A stretch of DNA of 64,000 bases, taken from an uncultured Paludibaculum sp. (lineage in GTDB: Bacteria > Acidobacteriota > Terriglobia > Bryobacterales > Bryobacteraceae). Numbering within the stretch: position 1 is the stretch's first letter; every line of letters starts with the position of its first letter. The notes below the pieces were generated by a model that was not told the DNA's origin, did not search any database, and saw only the letters and a program-made list of their open reading frames with translations. The translations under genes were made by a program, and so were the position numbers. Below are positions 42,979 through 53,300 of this stretch, piece after piece. Location: assembly GCF_963665245.1 (NCBI RefSeq), contig NZ_OY762269.1, forward strand, positions 496,001-560,000. The letters are read 5' to 3'.

Positions 42979-44208
42979 CTAGCGGGCGTCGCCCGAGTGA
43001 ATCATTGCGGTGGGTGTGATGGTGCGTTCCTGCGGAGTCGCGAAGAACTGCTGCTCCGACAGGTTCTTGTAGACCTGTCCAGCGATGCCGGCGGCCACTG
43101 GGCCGTTGACCCCTTTGCCACCGGTGAGCAGTACGACGACAACCAGCTTGCTCTTGCCCACTTCATTGAAACTGCCAAACCAGCCGAGGTGTGTACGGGA
43201 GTCCGTGCAGGTGCCAGTCTTGCCGAAGATCGGCTCGGTGGGGTCGTAGTTGGCCCGTCGTGCCGTCCCGAACTCCACCGCACCCATCATGCCCGGACGC
43301 ATCTCCGGAATCTGCTGGCCGATATCCAGTTTCCGCTTGATCTGAGGAACCAGGTTCGTTACGTCGGCCACGCTGCGCGGGTATTGCAGGTAGTAGAGTG
43401 TTCCGCCATTGGCGATCGACGAGACGATCGCCGCCAGTTGCAGCGGCGTCAGTCCGATGGCCTCGCCGAAGCTGGTCATCATGCCGTTCGGCACGCCCTT
43501 GGGCTTGTCCTCGGGGAAGATGCCGGGGCTTTCGCCCTCGATATTCATACCGGCCTTCTCGCCGAGTCCGAACAGGCGACCGTAGTAGTTGATCTTTTCG
43601 AAGCCCAGCTTCTCGCCGACGTTGGCGAAATATGCATTGTTCGACTTGGCGAGAGCCGTGGTGAGATTGAGCGACTCGCGGCGGGAAAGCCGCAGGCGTG
43701 TTTCGCGTTCGATGATGCCTTCACTCAGACCAGCCAGTCCGGCCACCAGCTTGATGGTGGAGCAGGGCTGGTAGGCGCCGGTCAGTGCCAGTTTCTGGTT
43801 GACCATGGTCATCACCCGCCCGGTGGTCGGGTCTACGACAACAACACTTCCGTTGTATGGTCCCAACGCCTGGACGGCAGCGCGGCGAATCGTCAAATCC
43901 TCGCCGTCCACCATGTCGCCATAGGTCGAGTCCGCGAAGGTTGGGGTGTCCCAGGGGCTGTAGTACTTTCGGGTACGGCGGCTCGTCGTCCTGACGGTGG
44001 TCCGGGCGGCTACCGGCTTCACGGTGGCCGTCGTCCCGGCAAATGACTTGACGGTGCTCCGCCTGGCCGCGGCGCGTGCGCGTTTCTTCTTGATTGTCTT
44101 GCTGGAAGCCGTAGTCGTCTTCTGAGCGGTAACGGAGAACGCCGGCACGGCGGCGGCGAGAATCAGGGTACAAATGAGTGCGAGCGGGAATAGGAAGTTC
44201 TTCTTCAT
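42979..44208 (-). CDS. Penicillin-binding transpeptidase domain protein
   Basis: 409 aa serine acyl-transferase fold. Signal or anchor segment at 5-22, a basic Thr/Lys/Arg/Ala-rich linker at about 28-82, then the catalytic domain: S150-T-I-K153 (PCSTIK), S189-N-N (AKSNN) and K330-T-G (GKTGTC). No transglycosylase or PBP dimer domain precedes it, so it is a stand-alone transpeptidase or a class D beta-lactamase-like protein. The linker could bind wall or nucleic-acid polymers by charge. Confidence 0.83.
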   Translation of the reverse strand: MKKNFLFPLALICTLILAAAVPAFSVTAQKTTTASSKTIKKKRARAAARRSTVKSFAGTTATVKPVAARTTVRTTSRRTRKYYSPWDTPTFADSTYGDMVDGEDLTIRRAAVQALGPYNGSVVVVDPTTGRVMTMVNQKLALTGAYQPCSTIKLVAGLAGLSEGIIERETRLRLSRRESLNLTTALAKSNNAYFANVGEKLGFEKINYYGRLFGLGEKAGMNIEGESPGIFPEDKPKGVPNGMMTSFGEAIGLTPLQLAAIVSSIANGGTLYYLQYPRSVADVTNLVPQIKRKLDIGQQIPEMRPGMMGAVEFGTARRANYDPTEPIFGKTGTCTDSRTHLGWFGSFNEVGKSKLVVVVLLTGGKGVNGPVAAGIAGQVYKNLSEQQFFATPQERTITPTAMIHSGDAR

Positions 44209-44429
44209 TATGCCTTCCGGTCAACCAATCTGAACTCCCCCAGGCGCCGACCAAAGCGCCCCCCAAAGTCTCCCCTATTTTGTTGTATCGGCAGGGGTTC
44301 CGTCAAGCTTCATATTCAAGGGTACGAATTTCGCGCTGCCCGCGACACCTTCTCATCCTGTTCGTACGGCGTCTGCTCTCCACTTGGACCGGGATTTGCG
44401 CGACAATGATGCGTGCTGAGAGTAAACAG

Positions 44430-45329
44430 ATGAAGCTCTCGATGGGCAGTTGGTCGTTTGCGTTCGGGCCCTATGCCGCGAGCCCCAAAGGCATTCCTGA
44501 GATTGCCCGGCGGCTGGCAAGCGCGGGTTTCGATGGCATCGAATTGAGCGGATATCCCCCGCACGTCACACTGGAAGCGTACCCCACGCCGTCGGCTCGT
44601 GCCGAGTTGAAGAGTCTGCTGTCGGACCTCGGCCTGGGCGTCTCCGGTTACTCGTCGGACCTCGGTTCGGCGAATCCCACGATCCCGGAGAACCGGACCG
44701 CTTACCTGGATCACTTCAGCCGTCTGCTGGAGTTGTGCCACGACTTGGGCAGCCCCATGATCCGTGTCGATTCCGTTGGCGCTCCGGGTTCCATTCCGGA
44801 TGAGGACTACCATACGTCGTTCCACCGTTTGGCCGACGTCTGGCGGGATTGCGCCGACGCCGCGCGTCACGCCCACGTGCTGATGGCCTGGGAGTTTGAG
44901 CCGGGTTTCCTGTTCAATAAGCCCTCTGAAGTCATTGAGATGCACGAGCTGGTGGGGCACCCGTGGTTCCAGATCCTGCTCGATACAGCCCATGCCTATA
45001 TGTGTGGGGTAGTCGGTTCACGGCAGCATGGAAAGCGGGAGATCCTGGAAGGCGGAGTAGCCGAGTTCATTGCCAAACTCCACGGCTCCATCGGCGCCGT
45101 CCATGTCATTGATTCGGATGGGACTCTCTACAATGACGACACCAGTACCCATCTTCCGATTGGCGAGGGCCACGTGCCCTGGGCCTTCCTGGCCCCTAAA
45201 CTCCTGGCCATTCCGCACATCCAGTGGTGGTGCGCGGACCTCTGCTTCTATGAAGGCGCCTGGGAGAAGGTGGAAGAGAACCTGCGCGCCGTCCGTGGGT
45301 TGATGCCGGGCGCGCCGGTGAATCGCTAG
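44430..45329 (+). CDS. Sugar phosphate isomerase/epimerase family protein
   Basis: 299 aa xylose isomerase-like TIM barrel. KLSMGSWSFAFGP at the start, GFDGIELSGYPPHV, MIRVDSVG, LMAWEFEPGF, FQILLDTAHAYM and IGAVHVIDSDGTL give the expected metal and substrate residues (Glu, His, Asp). The ATG at 44430 is chosen because the fold begins right there; 44406 and 44409 are possible. It lies 28 bp upstream of the AlgH-like gene. Substrate unknown. Confidence 0.83.
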   Translation: MKLSMGSWSFAFGPYAASPKGIPEIARRLASAGFDGIELSGYPPHVTLEAYPTPSARAELKSLLSDLGLGVSGYSSDLGSANPTIPENRTAYLDHFSRLLELCHDLGSPMIRVDSVGAPGSIPDEDYHTSFHRLADVWRDCADAARHAHVLMAWEFEPGFLFNKPSEVIEMHELVGHPWFQILLDTAHAYMCGVVGSRQHGKREILEGGVAEFIAKLHGSIGAVHVIDSDGTLYNDDTSTHLPIGEGHVPWAFLAPKLLAIPHIQWWCADLCFYEGAWEKVEENLRAVRGLMPGAPVNR

Positions 45330-45357
45330 TTCCAGGGTGTATTCCGGCAGGAGCAGC

Positions 45358-45840
45358 ATGCTTCTGAAACTAACAGCGGCGGCGGTGCTGGGCGTCGCGA
45401 TCATGGCCGCGCAGACGCCGCGGCCCGGCACCTTGTTGGTGGCCAGCCCGCAGTTGCGGGACGAAGGCTTCGCCCGCACGGTAATCCTGATCATCCGGAA
45501 CGACGGGCAAGCCGCATTGGGTCTGGTGCTGAACCGCCCGTTGGCCGATGGCCGGTTCGCCGGTGGACCCGTAGCCTCCGGCTTGCGATCGTTGATCCGG
45601 TTCCGGACCGTTCCCAAGGATGGGCAGCGGCTCTTCGGAGACGTCTACCTGGTGAATCGAAGTCTACCGGCCGCCACCGGCGTGCGGGTGTTTGCGGGCT
45701 ACACCGGTTGGTCGTCGGGGCAGTTGCGGCAAGAGGTCGAGCTCGGCTGGTGGCGTGTGGTGCCGCCGAAGGCCGAACTGATCTTCGACCCTGAACCCGC
45801 GACGCTGTGGAAGCGCCTACAATCCGTCGTGCCCCATTAA
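45358..45840 (+). CDS. YqgE/AlgH (UPF0301) family protein with N-terminal signal-like segment
   Basis: 160 aa. The family core is plain: GTLLVASPQLRDEGFARTVILII, ALGLVLNRPL, LFGDVYLVNRS and FAGYTGWSSGQLRQEVELGWW. In other bacteria YqgE lacks a signal peptide; here MLLKLTAAAVLGVAIMAAQTP precedes the core, pointing to export. ATG at 45358 follows AGGAG by four bases. It follows the isomerase-like gene by 28 bp. Confidence 0.85.
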   Translation: MLLKLTAAAVLGVAIMAAQTPRPGTLLVASPQLRDEGFARTVILIIRNDGQAALGLVLNRPLADGRFAGGPVASGLRSLIRFRTVPKDGQRLFGDVYLVNRSLPAATGVRVFAGYTGWSSGQLRQEVELGWWRVVPPKAELIFDPEPATLWKRLQSVVPH

Positions 45841-45921
45841 TGATATTCATGCCTGAATAGATCGAACCTATTCGCGGTTTATCGCCCGGCGCAGTACATT
45901 GGGGCTTTGGGCAGAGGTAAG

Positions 45922-47565
45922 ATGACCAGCACCACCATGGAGTGTGAGCTTAGAAGCTACGGGCACGGGCCGGAGGCCGAGGTTTGGGAACGGACCATTG
46001 GGGAGGTGCTGCAGTCCACGCGCCAGAGGTGTGGAGCGCATCTGGCGCTGGTCTCCCGGCATCAGGGCCTGCGCTATACCTGGGATGAGCTGATCCGCGA
46101 GGCTGAGCGCGTCGGCGCGGGCCTCTATGCCCTGGGGCTGAACCCTGGCGACCGCGTCGGTGTCTGGTCGACGAACTGCGCCGAGTGGGTCCTGCTGCAA
46201 TACGCCTGCGCTCTCTCGGGCCTGGTAATGGTGAACGTGAATCCGGCCTATCGTTCGCACGAGTTGCAGTACGTGCTGAAGAGGAGCCGCATCCGTGTAC
46301 TGTTCCTGCACGAACGGGATAGCCGGGCCGACTACCGGCAGATCCTCGCCGAGTCGATTCGAGGCGTGGACTGTGAGTTGGAACGGGCCCTCCATCTCGG
46401 CTCCCGCGACTGGCCGTCGATGCTGGATGCCGGAGACGCCTTCCAGCCTCCCCTCATCATGCCGGACGATGTTGCGAACATTCAGTACACCTCCGGCACC
46501 ACGGGCTCGCCGAAGGGCGTTCTGCTGACACACCGCAATCTCATCAACAACGGCCGGTTTATCGGTGAGCGGCTGGGCGCCAGCGAACTGGACCGCATCT
46601 GCCTGCCCGTGCCGTTGTACCACTGCTTCGGCTGCGTGATTGGCACGGAGGTCGCCGCTGCCAGCGGGGCGGCCATCATCCTGCCCGCGGCCACGTTCGA
46701 CGTTGTCAAAACCTTGGAAGCGGTGCAGGAGGAGCGGGCGACGGCGCTCTACGGAGTGCCCACGATGTTTATCGCCGAACTCGCACATCCCGAGTTTGGC
46801 CGCTTCGACTGCACTTCCCTGCGTACCGGCGTCATGGCCGGGGCTCCATGCCCCATCGAGGTGATGCGGCGCGTGGTGGACGAGATGCATTGTCCCCAGA
46901 TCACGATCTGTTATGGCCAGACGGAGAGCTCGCCGGTCAGCACGATGTCGAGCATCGACGATCCGCTGGAGCTGCGCTGCACGACTGTGGGCCGTGCCAT
47001 GCCGGCTACGGAAGTGAAGATCGTCGATCCCAACACGGGCGAGACGATGCCCGCCGGCGAGCCCGGGGAGCTCTGCACGCGCGGCTACCTGGTGATGCGC
47101 GGCTACGACGGCGATGACGAGTCCACTGCCAAGGTGATCGATGAAGAGGGCTGGCTGCATTCCGGCGACCTGGCCGTGATGCGGCCCGATGGCTGTTTCC
47201 GTATGGCGGGGCGGCTGAAAGACATGATCCTGCGCGGCGGCGAGAATATCTACCCGCGCGAGATCGAGGAGTTTCTGTATACGCACCCGAAGGTCTCCGA
47301 GGCCCAGGTGGTGGGTCTGCCGGACGCGCGCCTGGGCGAAAGTGTCCTGGCGTGGATCCGCCTGAAGCCCGGGGAACAGGCCACGGAAGAGGAGATCCGT
47401 GCCTACTGCGACGGCAAGATCGCCTATTTCAAGGTGCCTGCGCACATCCGGTTTGTGGATGACTTTCCGTTGACCGTGACGGGCAAGGTGCAGAAGTTCC
47501 GCATCCGCGAGATTGAGATCGAGCAGCGCGGGTTGCAGCATTTGACCCGGACGCAGACGGCATAG
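45922..47565 (+). CDS. AMP-dependent acyl-CoA synthetase
   Basis: 547 aa ANL-superfamily ligase that activates carboxylates as acyl-AMP then acyl-CoA. Motifs: YTSGTTGSPKGVLLTHRN (A3), ICYGQTESSP (A5), GWLHSGDLAVMRPDGCFRMAGRLKDMI (A7-A8) and TVTGKVQKF (A10, with the catalytic Lys). The N-terminal ACALSGLVMVNVNPAYRSHELQYVL fits medium/long chain acyl-CoA synthetases (FadD-like). ATG at 45922 with AGAGGTAAG just upstream. Confidence 0.9.
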   Translation: MTSTTMECELRSYGHGPEAEVWERTIGEVLQSTRQRCGAHLALVSRHQGLRYTWDELIREAERVGAGLYALGLNPGDRVGVWSTNCAEWVLLQYACALSGLVMVNVNPAYRSHELQYVLKRSRIRVLFLHERDSRADYRQILAESIRGVDCELERALHLGSRDWPSMLDAGDAFQPPLIMPDDVANIQYTSGTTGSPKGVLLTHRNLINNGRFIGERLGASELDRICLPVPLYHCFGCVIGTEVAAASGAAIILPAATFDVVKTLEAVQEERATALYGVPTMFIAELAHPEFGRFDCTSLRTGVMAGAPCPIEVMRRVVDEMHCPQITICYGQTESSPVSTMSSIDDPLELRCTTVGRAMPATEVKIVDPNTGETMPAGEPGELCTRGYLVMRGYDGDDESTAKVIDEEGWLHSGDLAVMRPDGCFRMAGRLKDMILRGGENIYPREIEEFLYTHPKVSEAQVVGLPDARLGESVLAWIRLKPGEQATEEEIRAYCDGKIAYFKVPAHIRFVDDFPLTVTGKVQKFRIREIEIEQRGLQHLTRTQTA

Positions 47566-47603
47566 CGCGGCGGTGCCGGGCAATTCTGTGTCCTTCTGGC
47601 GAA

Positions 47604-49109
47604 CTACGTCCAACTCAAGTTCGTGACCGAGTGCGCCGGCAGCATGACTTCCGTCATCAGCCCACCCAACTGGAGCCGGATAGTGCGAGCCGCTCCGACA
47701 TTGCTCAGCACAACCGCCTTTGTGCCGTCCGGGTTGGTGAAGGCCACGTGAGCGATGCCCTCCGCGCCGCCCTGCGAGTCGAAACGCTTCGAACCTCGGC
47801 GCGCGGCGTGTGTGTAGTGTTTCATCGCCCAATAGGCGCCGCTGCGAGTAATCTCTTTCGTCCTTGAGTCGATCGTGAGGAAGCCCGGTCCGTTGAACGG
47901 TCCGATATTCGGCTTGCCGTTCTCATCCAGCACCAGGTTCCACACGATGATGCACTTCATCCAGTTACGCACGGAGTTGGCCGCGCCCACTCCGGCACGG
48001 GCAATCGCTTCCGCGGACATCCGGTCTCGGTGCGGCCGTGACTCCGCCGCCGCGGCCCCTGGTTCAGGACCGGCTCCGCCTGGCGCGCCCGCTCCAAATG
48101 TCATTGGGCCCACGATCGAGAAGGTGGCGTCGAAGTTGCCCTCGGTGGAGTACATCCCTTTGTCGGGGAAGAGGTCGTGCACACGGTTCGCCGCGGTCAC
48201 CGAACCCACGTAGGGGTGCCACGCCACACCATCGACATAACGGCTCACCATCGGATTCTCGAGCTCATTGATCACACGGCCCCAGAGGTTGAAGTTGTGG
48301 TCGAGGATCCAGATCTTCGTTGGGATCTTCTTCTGCTCCAGAGCCGGTCCGAGATGCTGGCTGACAAAGACGATCTCGTGCTCCTGTGCCCACAAGCACG
48401 CCGGCATGCGCCCGTCCTGGTCGGTATCGGTCTCGTTCTGCGACGTGATGGCGTCCACCGGCACCCCTTCGGCCTGATAGCCCTCCAGGAACTTCACCAG
48501 GTACTGTGCGTAGACGGGAAAGTTCTTCGGCTTTAGGGATCCGCCCAGCATCGTTCCGTTGGCCTTCATCCATCCCGGCGGGCTCCATGGAGAGGCCAGC
48601 AGGTAGAGGCTCGGATTGTATTTGCGCGCTGCGCGCAATTGCGGCAGGATGTAGGCCTTGTCGGGTTCGATGGAGAAGCGCTTCAGTTCGGGGTCCGGTT
48701 CGCCCTCGTCGTAGCTGTACATGTGGGTGGCGTAGTCGCTCGCTCCGACGCAAATGCGCGTGACCGTCATGCCCAGTTCCGCCGGATCGTACAGTTCGCG
48801 CAGCAGCTTCTCGCGCGTCGTGGGGTCTAGTTGGTTGATCATGTAGGCGGACGCGTCGGTGAGTGCGCCGCCAAAGCCGAGCATCTCCTGGTAGGTCCGG
48901 GAGGGGTCGAGTACGACGCTGCCGGCCGTGTTACCCAGCGCCGGCTGCCACTTGAGCGCGGCCTCTTCCGCAAATCTCTTCGTCCCGGCTGTCTGCCGCA
49001 CCACTATCGTGCCGGCGGGCTGAGCCCAGGCCGGGACCGCTGGGGTGAATGCTGTCAAGCCGGCGGCCGTCCATCCGGCCCATTCCCGGCGCGTCATGCG
49101 TTTGGACAT
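47604..49109 (-). CDS. Exported glycoside hydrolase family 30 protein
   Basis: 501 aa with a twin-arginine-like signal (MSKRMTRREWAGWTAAGLTAF ending near AWAQP). GFGGALTDASAYMINQL, ASPWSPPGWMKAN, the acid/base Glu226 in ITSQNETDTDQ, VAWHPYVG and the nucleophile Glu323 in MYSTEGNFD fit GH30 (glucosylceramidase-like; beta-glucosidase, xylanase or fucosidase alternatives). The ATG at 49107-49109 has AAAGGAG 8 bp upstream; the longer frame is not supported. C-terminal beta-sandwich from about residue 440. Confidence 0.87.
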   Translation of the reverse strand: MSKRMTRREWAGWTAAGLTAFTPAVPAWAQPAGTIVVRQTAGTKRFAEEAALKWQPALGNTAGSVVLDPSRTYQEMLGFGGALTDASAYMINQLDPTTREKLLRELYDPAELGMTVTRICVGASDYATHMYSYDEGEPDPELKRFSIEPDKAYILPQLRAARKYNPSLYLLASPWSPPGWMKANGTMLGGSLKPKNFPVYAQYLVKFLEGYQAEGVPVDAITSQNETDTDQDGRMPACLWAQEHEIVFVSQHLGPALEQKKIPTKIWILDHNFNLWGRVINELENPMVSRYVDGVAWHPYVGSVTAANRVHDLFPDKGMYSTEGNFDATFSIVGPMTFGAGAPGGAGPEPGAAAAESRPHRDRMSAEAIARAGVGAANSVRNWMKCIIVWNLVLDENGKPNIGPFNGPGFLTIDSRTKEITRSGAYWAMKHYTHAARRGSKRFDSQGGAEGIAHVAFTNPDGTKAVVLSNVGAARTIRLQLGGLMTEVMLPAHSVTNLSWT

Positions 49110-49290
49110 CTGGCGAACTCCTTTGCTGGCTGGATCGGAGGGGCCACGCCGCCGCATGGGCGCCGCGGAGCCAGCTATATCCTATCGCTGTTCGCGTCAG
49201 ATGGAAGGGTGAATTAGACCTGTTTATCTATATATTTGGAATACACAACTAACCTGCCGGGATGAGCGCCCTCTTGTTCCCTTCAGTGTT

Positions 49291-49704
49291 CTACGGTCTC
49301 GGGCGCTCGTGCAGGATCATCCACGACGTTCCGAACTTGTCCCTCAGCATGCCAAAGCGTGTTGCGAAAAACGTCTCCCCCATGGGCATGAAGATCTGGC
49401 CACCATCCGAGAGCAGAGCGTAAATGCGTTCGGCCTCTTCCGGGCTGTCCACCGTAAGAGAGAGATAGGCGCTTCGCATGGGTTGGAACCGCTCCGGTGG
49501 AACGTCGGAACCCATCAGATCTGTCCCGCCGATGCTCATGCGGGCGTACAGGATGGCGTCCTTTCCTTCGGGCGGCGTATTGCCTCCGTTGGGCCCCTGA
49601 CCGTGGGTCATCATCATCAGGATTTTGCCGCCGAGGTGCTGCTCGTAGAACCGGAATGCCTCGGCGCAGTTGCCGCCGTAGTTGAGATAGGTGTGTAGTT
49701 GCAA
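49291..49704 (-). CDS. VOC superfamily (PhnB/glyoxalase-like) protein
   Basis: 137 aa. QLHTYLNYGGNCAEAFRFYEQHLGGKILMMMTHGQ and FATRFGMLRDKFGTSWMILHE are the paired beta-alpha-beta motifs of PhnB-like proteins. The start is a TTG at 49702-49704 directly before QLHTYLN, with AAGGAA upstream; the longer frame is unlike the family. It is divergent from the truncated hydrolase. Enzymatic role not known. Confidence 0.85.
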   Translation of the reverse strand: MQLHTYLNYGGNCAEAFRFYEQHLGGKILMMMTHGQGPNGGNTPPEGKDAILYARMSIGGTDLMGSDVPPERFQPMRSAYLSLTVDSPEEAERIYALLSDGGQIFMPMGETFFATRFGMLRDKFGTSWMILHERPRP

Positions 49705-49840
49705 GGGGCCAGCTTTCCTTTCGGGCTGTGATGAATCTGAGGATCGCAGAAAATCACGCGAATTTGCGGCCCCCGGTCTCGGCACAGTGTCAAACGGGTG
49801 GACCTTACTTTCGAGTCGCGCAGTATCGCAGAATGGTTTT

Positions 49841-50197
49841 GTGATATTTGTCCTGCTGCCCGGGATGGATGGAACGGGCACGCTATTCAAACCCTTCGTC
49901 TCGGCGCTTCCGGCGCATAGGCGAGCGGTGACCGTGAGCTATCCGGCTCATCGCCCACTCAGCTACAGGCAGCTCGCTGACCGAGTGCTCCTTGAATTGC
50001 CGAAGGCCGAGCCGTTCATCCTTGTAGCCGAATCGTTCTCGGGTCCAGTTGCTCTCCACGTGGCTGCGCAGGCAATCTCTAACTTCGGACCTATTCACTG
50101 CGGATCCGTGCTGTTCGCGGGCGCTCGATTGCCAGGTTGCTCCAGTGGGGCAATGGTGCTTCAACAACGGGCTTGTCAGCGCGAAGCTCACCTATGA
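49841..50197 (+). pseudogene. Truncated alpha/beta-hydrolase
   Basis: Codes for 118 aa from a GTG: VIFVLLPGMDGTGTLFKPFVSALP ... AVTVSYPAHRPLSYRQL ... FILVAESFSGPVALHVAA. This covers only the N-terminal half of a roughly 250-aa hydrolase including the nucleophile elbow (ESFSG). The rest (Asp and His of the triad) is missing; the next 130 bp have no matching frame before the alpha-2-macroglobulin gene. It is probably a decayed remnant. Confidence 0.6.
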
Positions 50198-50324
50198 GAT
50201 ATGGGAAAGGAGTACGCTGAGCCCCCCTCCCGGGAACAAAAGCTGACAGATCCTGTCTAAAATCCTTGGCGTTGTCGCTCGCCACATCTCCTCCCCACGA
50301 TGGGCGGATTGAGGGTCTCACAAA

Positions 50325-53300
50325 TTGAAGTCCTCGTATGGATTCCCTTCGGCCATTACGCTGATGCTGATCGGCGCTTCGGTGTGTTCGGCGCAAGGGC
50401 GAGTCGATCTCGACGAATCCGACATTCGCGCGCCATTAAGGTTCGCTGCCACGACCATCGCCATACCGGTGCGGAACACCACTGCCCGTGCCGTCGATGC
50501 CCAACTACATCTCGAGTGGCTCGATCAGAGGGACGTACGACTCTCGGCCCGGTTGTTACCCGTTTCCATCCCAGTCGGCAAGTCTGACATCAATGCAAAA
50601 TTCCCTCTGCCGGCTATCCCTTCGAATGCGCAGATCTACCTGCGGCTGCGCTACACACTGGCCCCGGCCAATCCGGACACAAGCGTCTTCTCCACTATGA
50701 CGGGCACCGTAGCGCTCAGCACCATTGCGCAACACGCCTTCATTCTCCAGTCCGGCAGGCTTGAGTGGGCACGACCCGGCACAAGCTACGTCGTGCGGGT
50801 TCAGGCTGTCCAGGCCCATACGCGGAAAGCGGTTCCGGGGGTGCGCTTCGAATCCGTCCTGCAAGTGGACGATCGGCAAATCACACCATCGAATACCCGC
50901 AGCGACGCCGAAGGGACCGCTGTGCTGACGTTCTCCATACCTGGCGAAGCACGCAGCCGAGACCGAACCAGTTTGAAGGCCGTCGCACGCCTGGGCGACT
51001 TTCGCCAGGAAATCACCCTGCCCGTTACCATCAGAGATCAAGCGTCAGCGCGGATCGAAACGGACAAACGTCTCTATCAACCAGGTCAGACACTGCACAT
51101 GCGCGCGCTCGTCCTGGATCCGGCTGGCCGCGCGTCCGGGCAGACACCGGTCAGAGTGCAACTCCACGATCCGAAGGGAGAGGCCATCCGGGAGGTGGGC
51201 GTGACCACGTCCAAGTTCGGGGTGGTACACCAGGATTTCGACCTCCCTGCCACGGCCGACCTAGGCAGCTATCGCATCTCAGTCAGCACAGAGAAGGGGG
51301 CCCGCGTTCTCGCCGATGACTTTGTGAATCTCAGCCGCTATGAGTTGCCCGCGTTTGCGGTGATGGCCAAGGCGAACAGACCTTTCTATTTGCCTGGCCA
51401 GGACGCTGTGATCGAGATCTCGGCGACCTATCTCTTCGGTAAGCCTGTGCCCGGCACAAAAGTACGTGTGGAACAGCCACGCACGTCAAACGACCGATCG
51501 TTTCGCGTTCCGGTGGCCGAGGGCGAAGCCGATGACTCCGGCCATTTCCTAGCCCACGTCGCGTTGGGTGTCGACCATGCGGAGTTCGAGCGAACCCCCC
51601 GGCTTCGCTTTCAAGACCTGCCGTTCGAAGTCTTTTGCTCAGACCCAAGCTCTGGACGCACCGAGCAGCTCCGTCTTGACCTGCGCCTTACTCATGACCC
51701 GATTCACGTCTATGTGACGTATGGGGACCGCTCCGCCGGCCCCCTGCCTGTGCCTGTGTACATCAGTACGTGGTACGCCGACGGCACGCCTGCTCAAACC
51801 ACCGGCGAAGTTCGTCTTGGCGCACAGAGCGCGTCGTTGCGCACCAATCAGTTTGGTGTGGCGAGAGTACTCCTGAGCCCGCACAGCGGGGTGATCGAAG
51901 TCAGTGCCTCCGATGCCGCGGGCAAGACGGCCCAGTGGCGGCAGGAGGTCTATTTGGGCGGCGAACCAAGCTTGCGTGTTCGAGCGGGGAAACCAATCTA
52001 CAGGCAGGGTGAGCCGGTTGCTCTGACCATCGAAGCTCCGGATGCGAGCCTGGATGTTTCGGTCAATGCCATGGCTCAAGGCCGCACTATCGAAAGCCGC
52101 CGGGCTCAAGTGAGGAACGGTGTGGCGCACCTTGAGTTCCCCTATCGTCCCGAGTTCCAGCGATTGGTGATCTTCTCCGCGTTTACGGGTGATTGCCGTG
52201 TCGGCCACTCCGCCGTGGTATATCCGGATGGCGCCGCTCTGACAGTCACCGCGACACCACGACGTCCGCAATATCGCCCAGGAGAGGATGCATCAGTCGA
52301 TTTCCAAGTGAGCGCCGCACCCGGGCAGTCTTTACGTAGTGTCCTCGGAGTGGCCGTGGTCGATCAGGCCGTGGCCGAGCGGGTCAGAACGAATGCCGAA
52401 TTTGGGAGGACCTCGCGGCCGTATCGCGTGGCGCATTCCGAACACACGCCCGGAGGCCTCACCCAGGAGATCCTCTATGAGCTTGACCTATCGCAGGACC
52501 TACCTCCGGGCCTCGAACTGGCGGCGGAGGCACTACTGGCAGGCCAACGCGGCGGGCTGGGACTCGGTTCCAGCGTCGATTCCGTCTGGTGGGGCACGTT
52601 TCAACCCACAATCGAGAAGCAGTTTGGCCCTGTCGCCGACGCTCTCGATCGTGCTTACGCGAAGAGCTTGGTCGGCCCTCGCGATCGTGCCGAAGTAGGC
52701 CTTGTCCTTTCAGCCGATGGCCTCGCTCTGGACGATCTGCAAGATCCCTGGGGCACTCGCTATGCCGTCGAGTTCCTCACTCGACGATCTGAGAACCTCT
52801 TGCGCTTCGGGTCCGCGGGTCCGGACAAGGCATTCGGCACCGTGGACGACTTCACAGCCTATGAGGTTCCTCGGCCGCACTTCAGGCCTTACCGCGTTGC
52901 CATAGAACACGCGTTCAGGCGCTGGGGCCAATGCCCCAGGGATCTTCCGCAGCTCCGGTCGGCCCTGGCTGGGTTTGGAGTTGTGATCGACAAACTGAGC
53001 GACCCCTGGGGCACGGCCTACGAATCAGACATGACGGCTACGCCGTGGATGTCGACACGGTTTCTGGTGTTTCGCAGCGCCGGCCCCGATCGCCGGTTCG
53101 GCACCGGAGACGATTTCGAAGTGGATCGGGTAGACGTGCCGTGCCCCGTCCCTCACGAAGCGGCGATTCGGGAAGCGCTCGACCGAGCGGCGACATTCCC
53201 GGTGGGGGAAGAACAGTTACGCGGGGAACTTGCCAGCGCGGGTATTAACGCCTCGCAACTCGTCGACCCTTGGGGGCAGCCCTTTCTAGTCACCGTGGAG

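Noticed and set aside
45868..47832. 654-codon minus-strand frame opposite the acyl-CoA synthetase
   Set aside because: The plus strand has all ANL motifs; the antisense frame is His/Arg/Gly-rich and lacks any domain.
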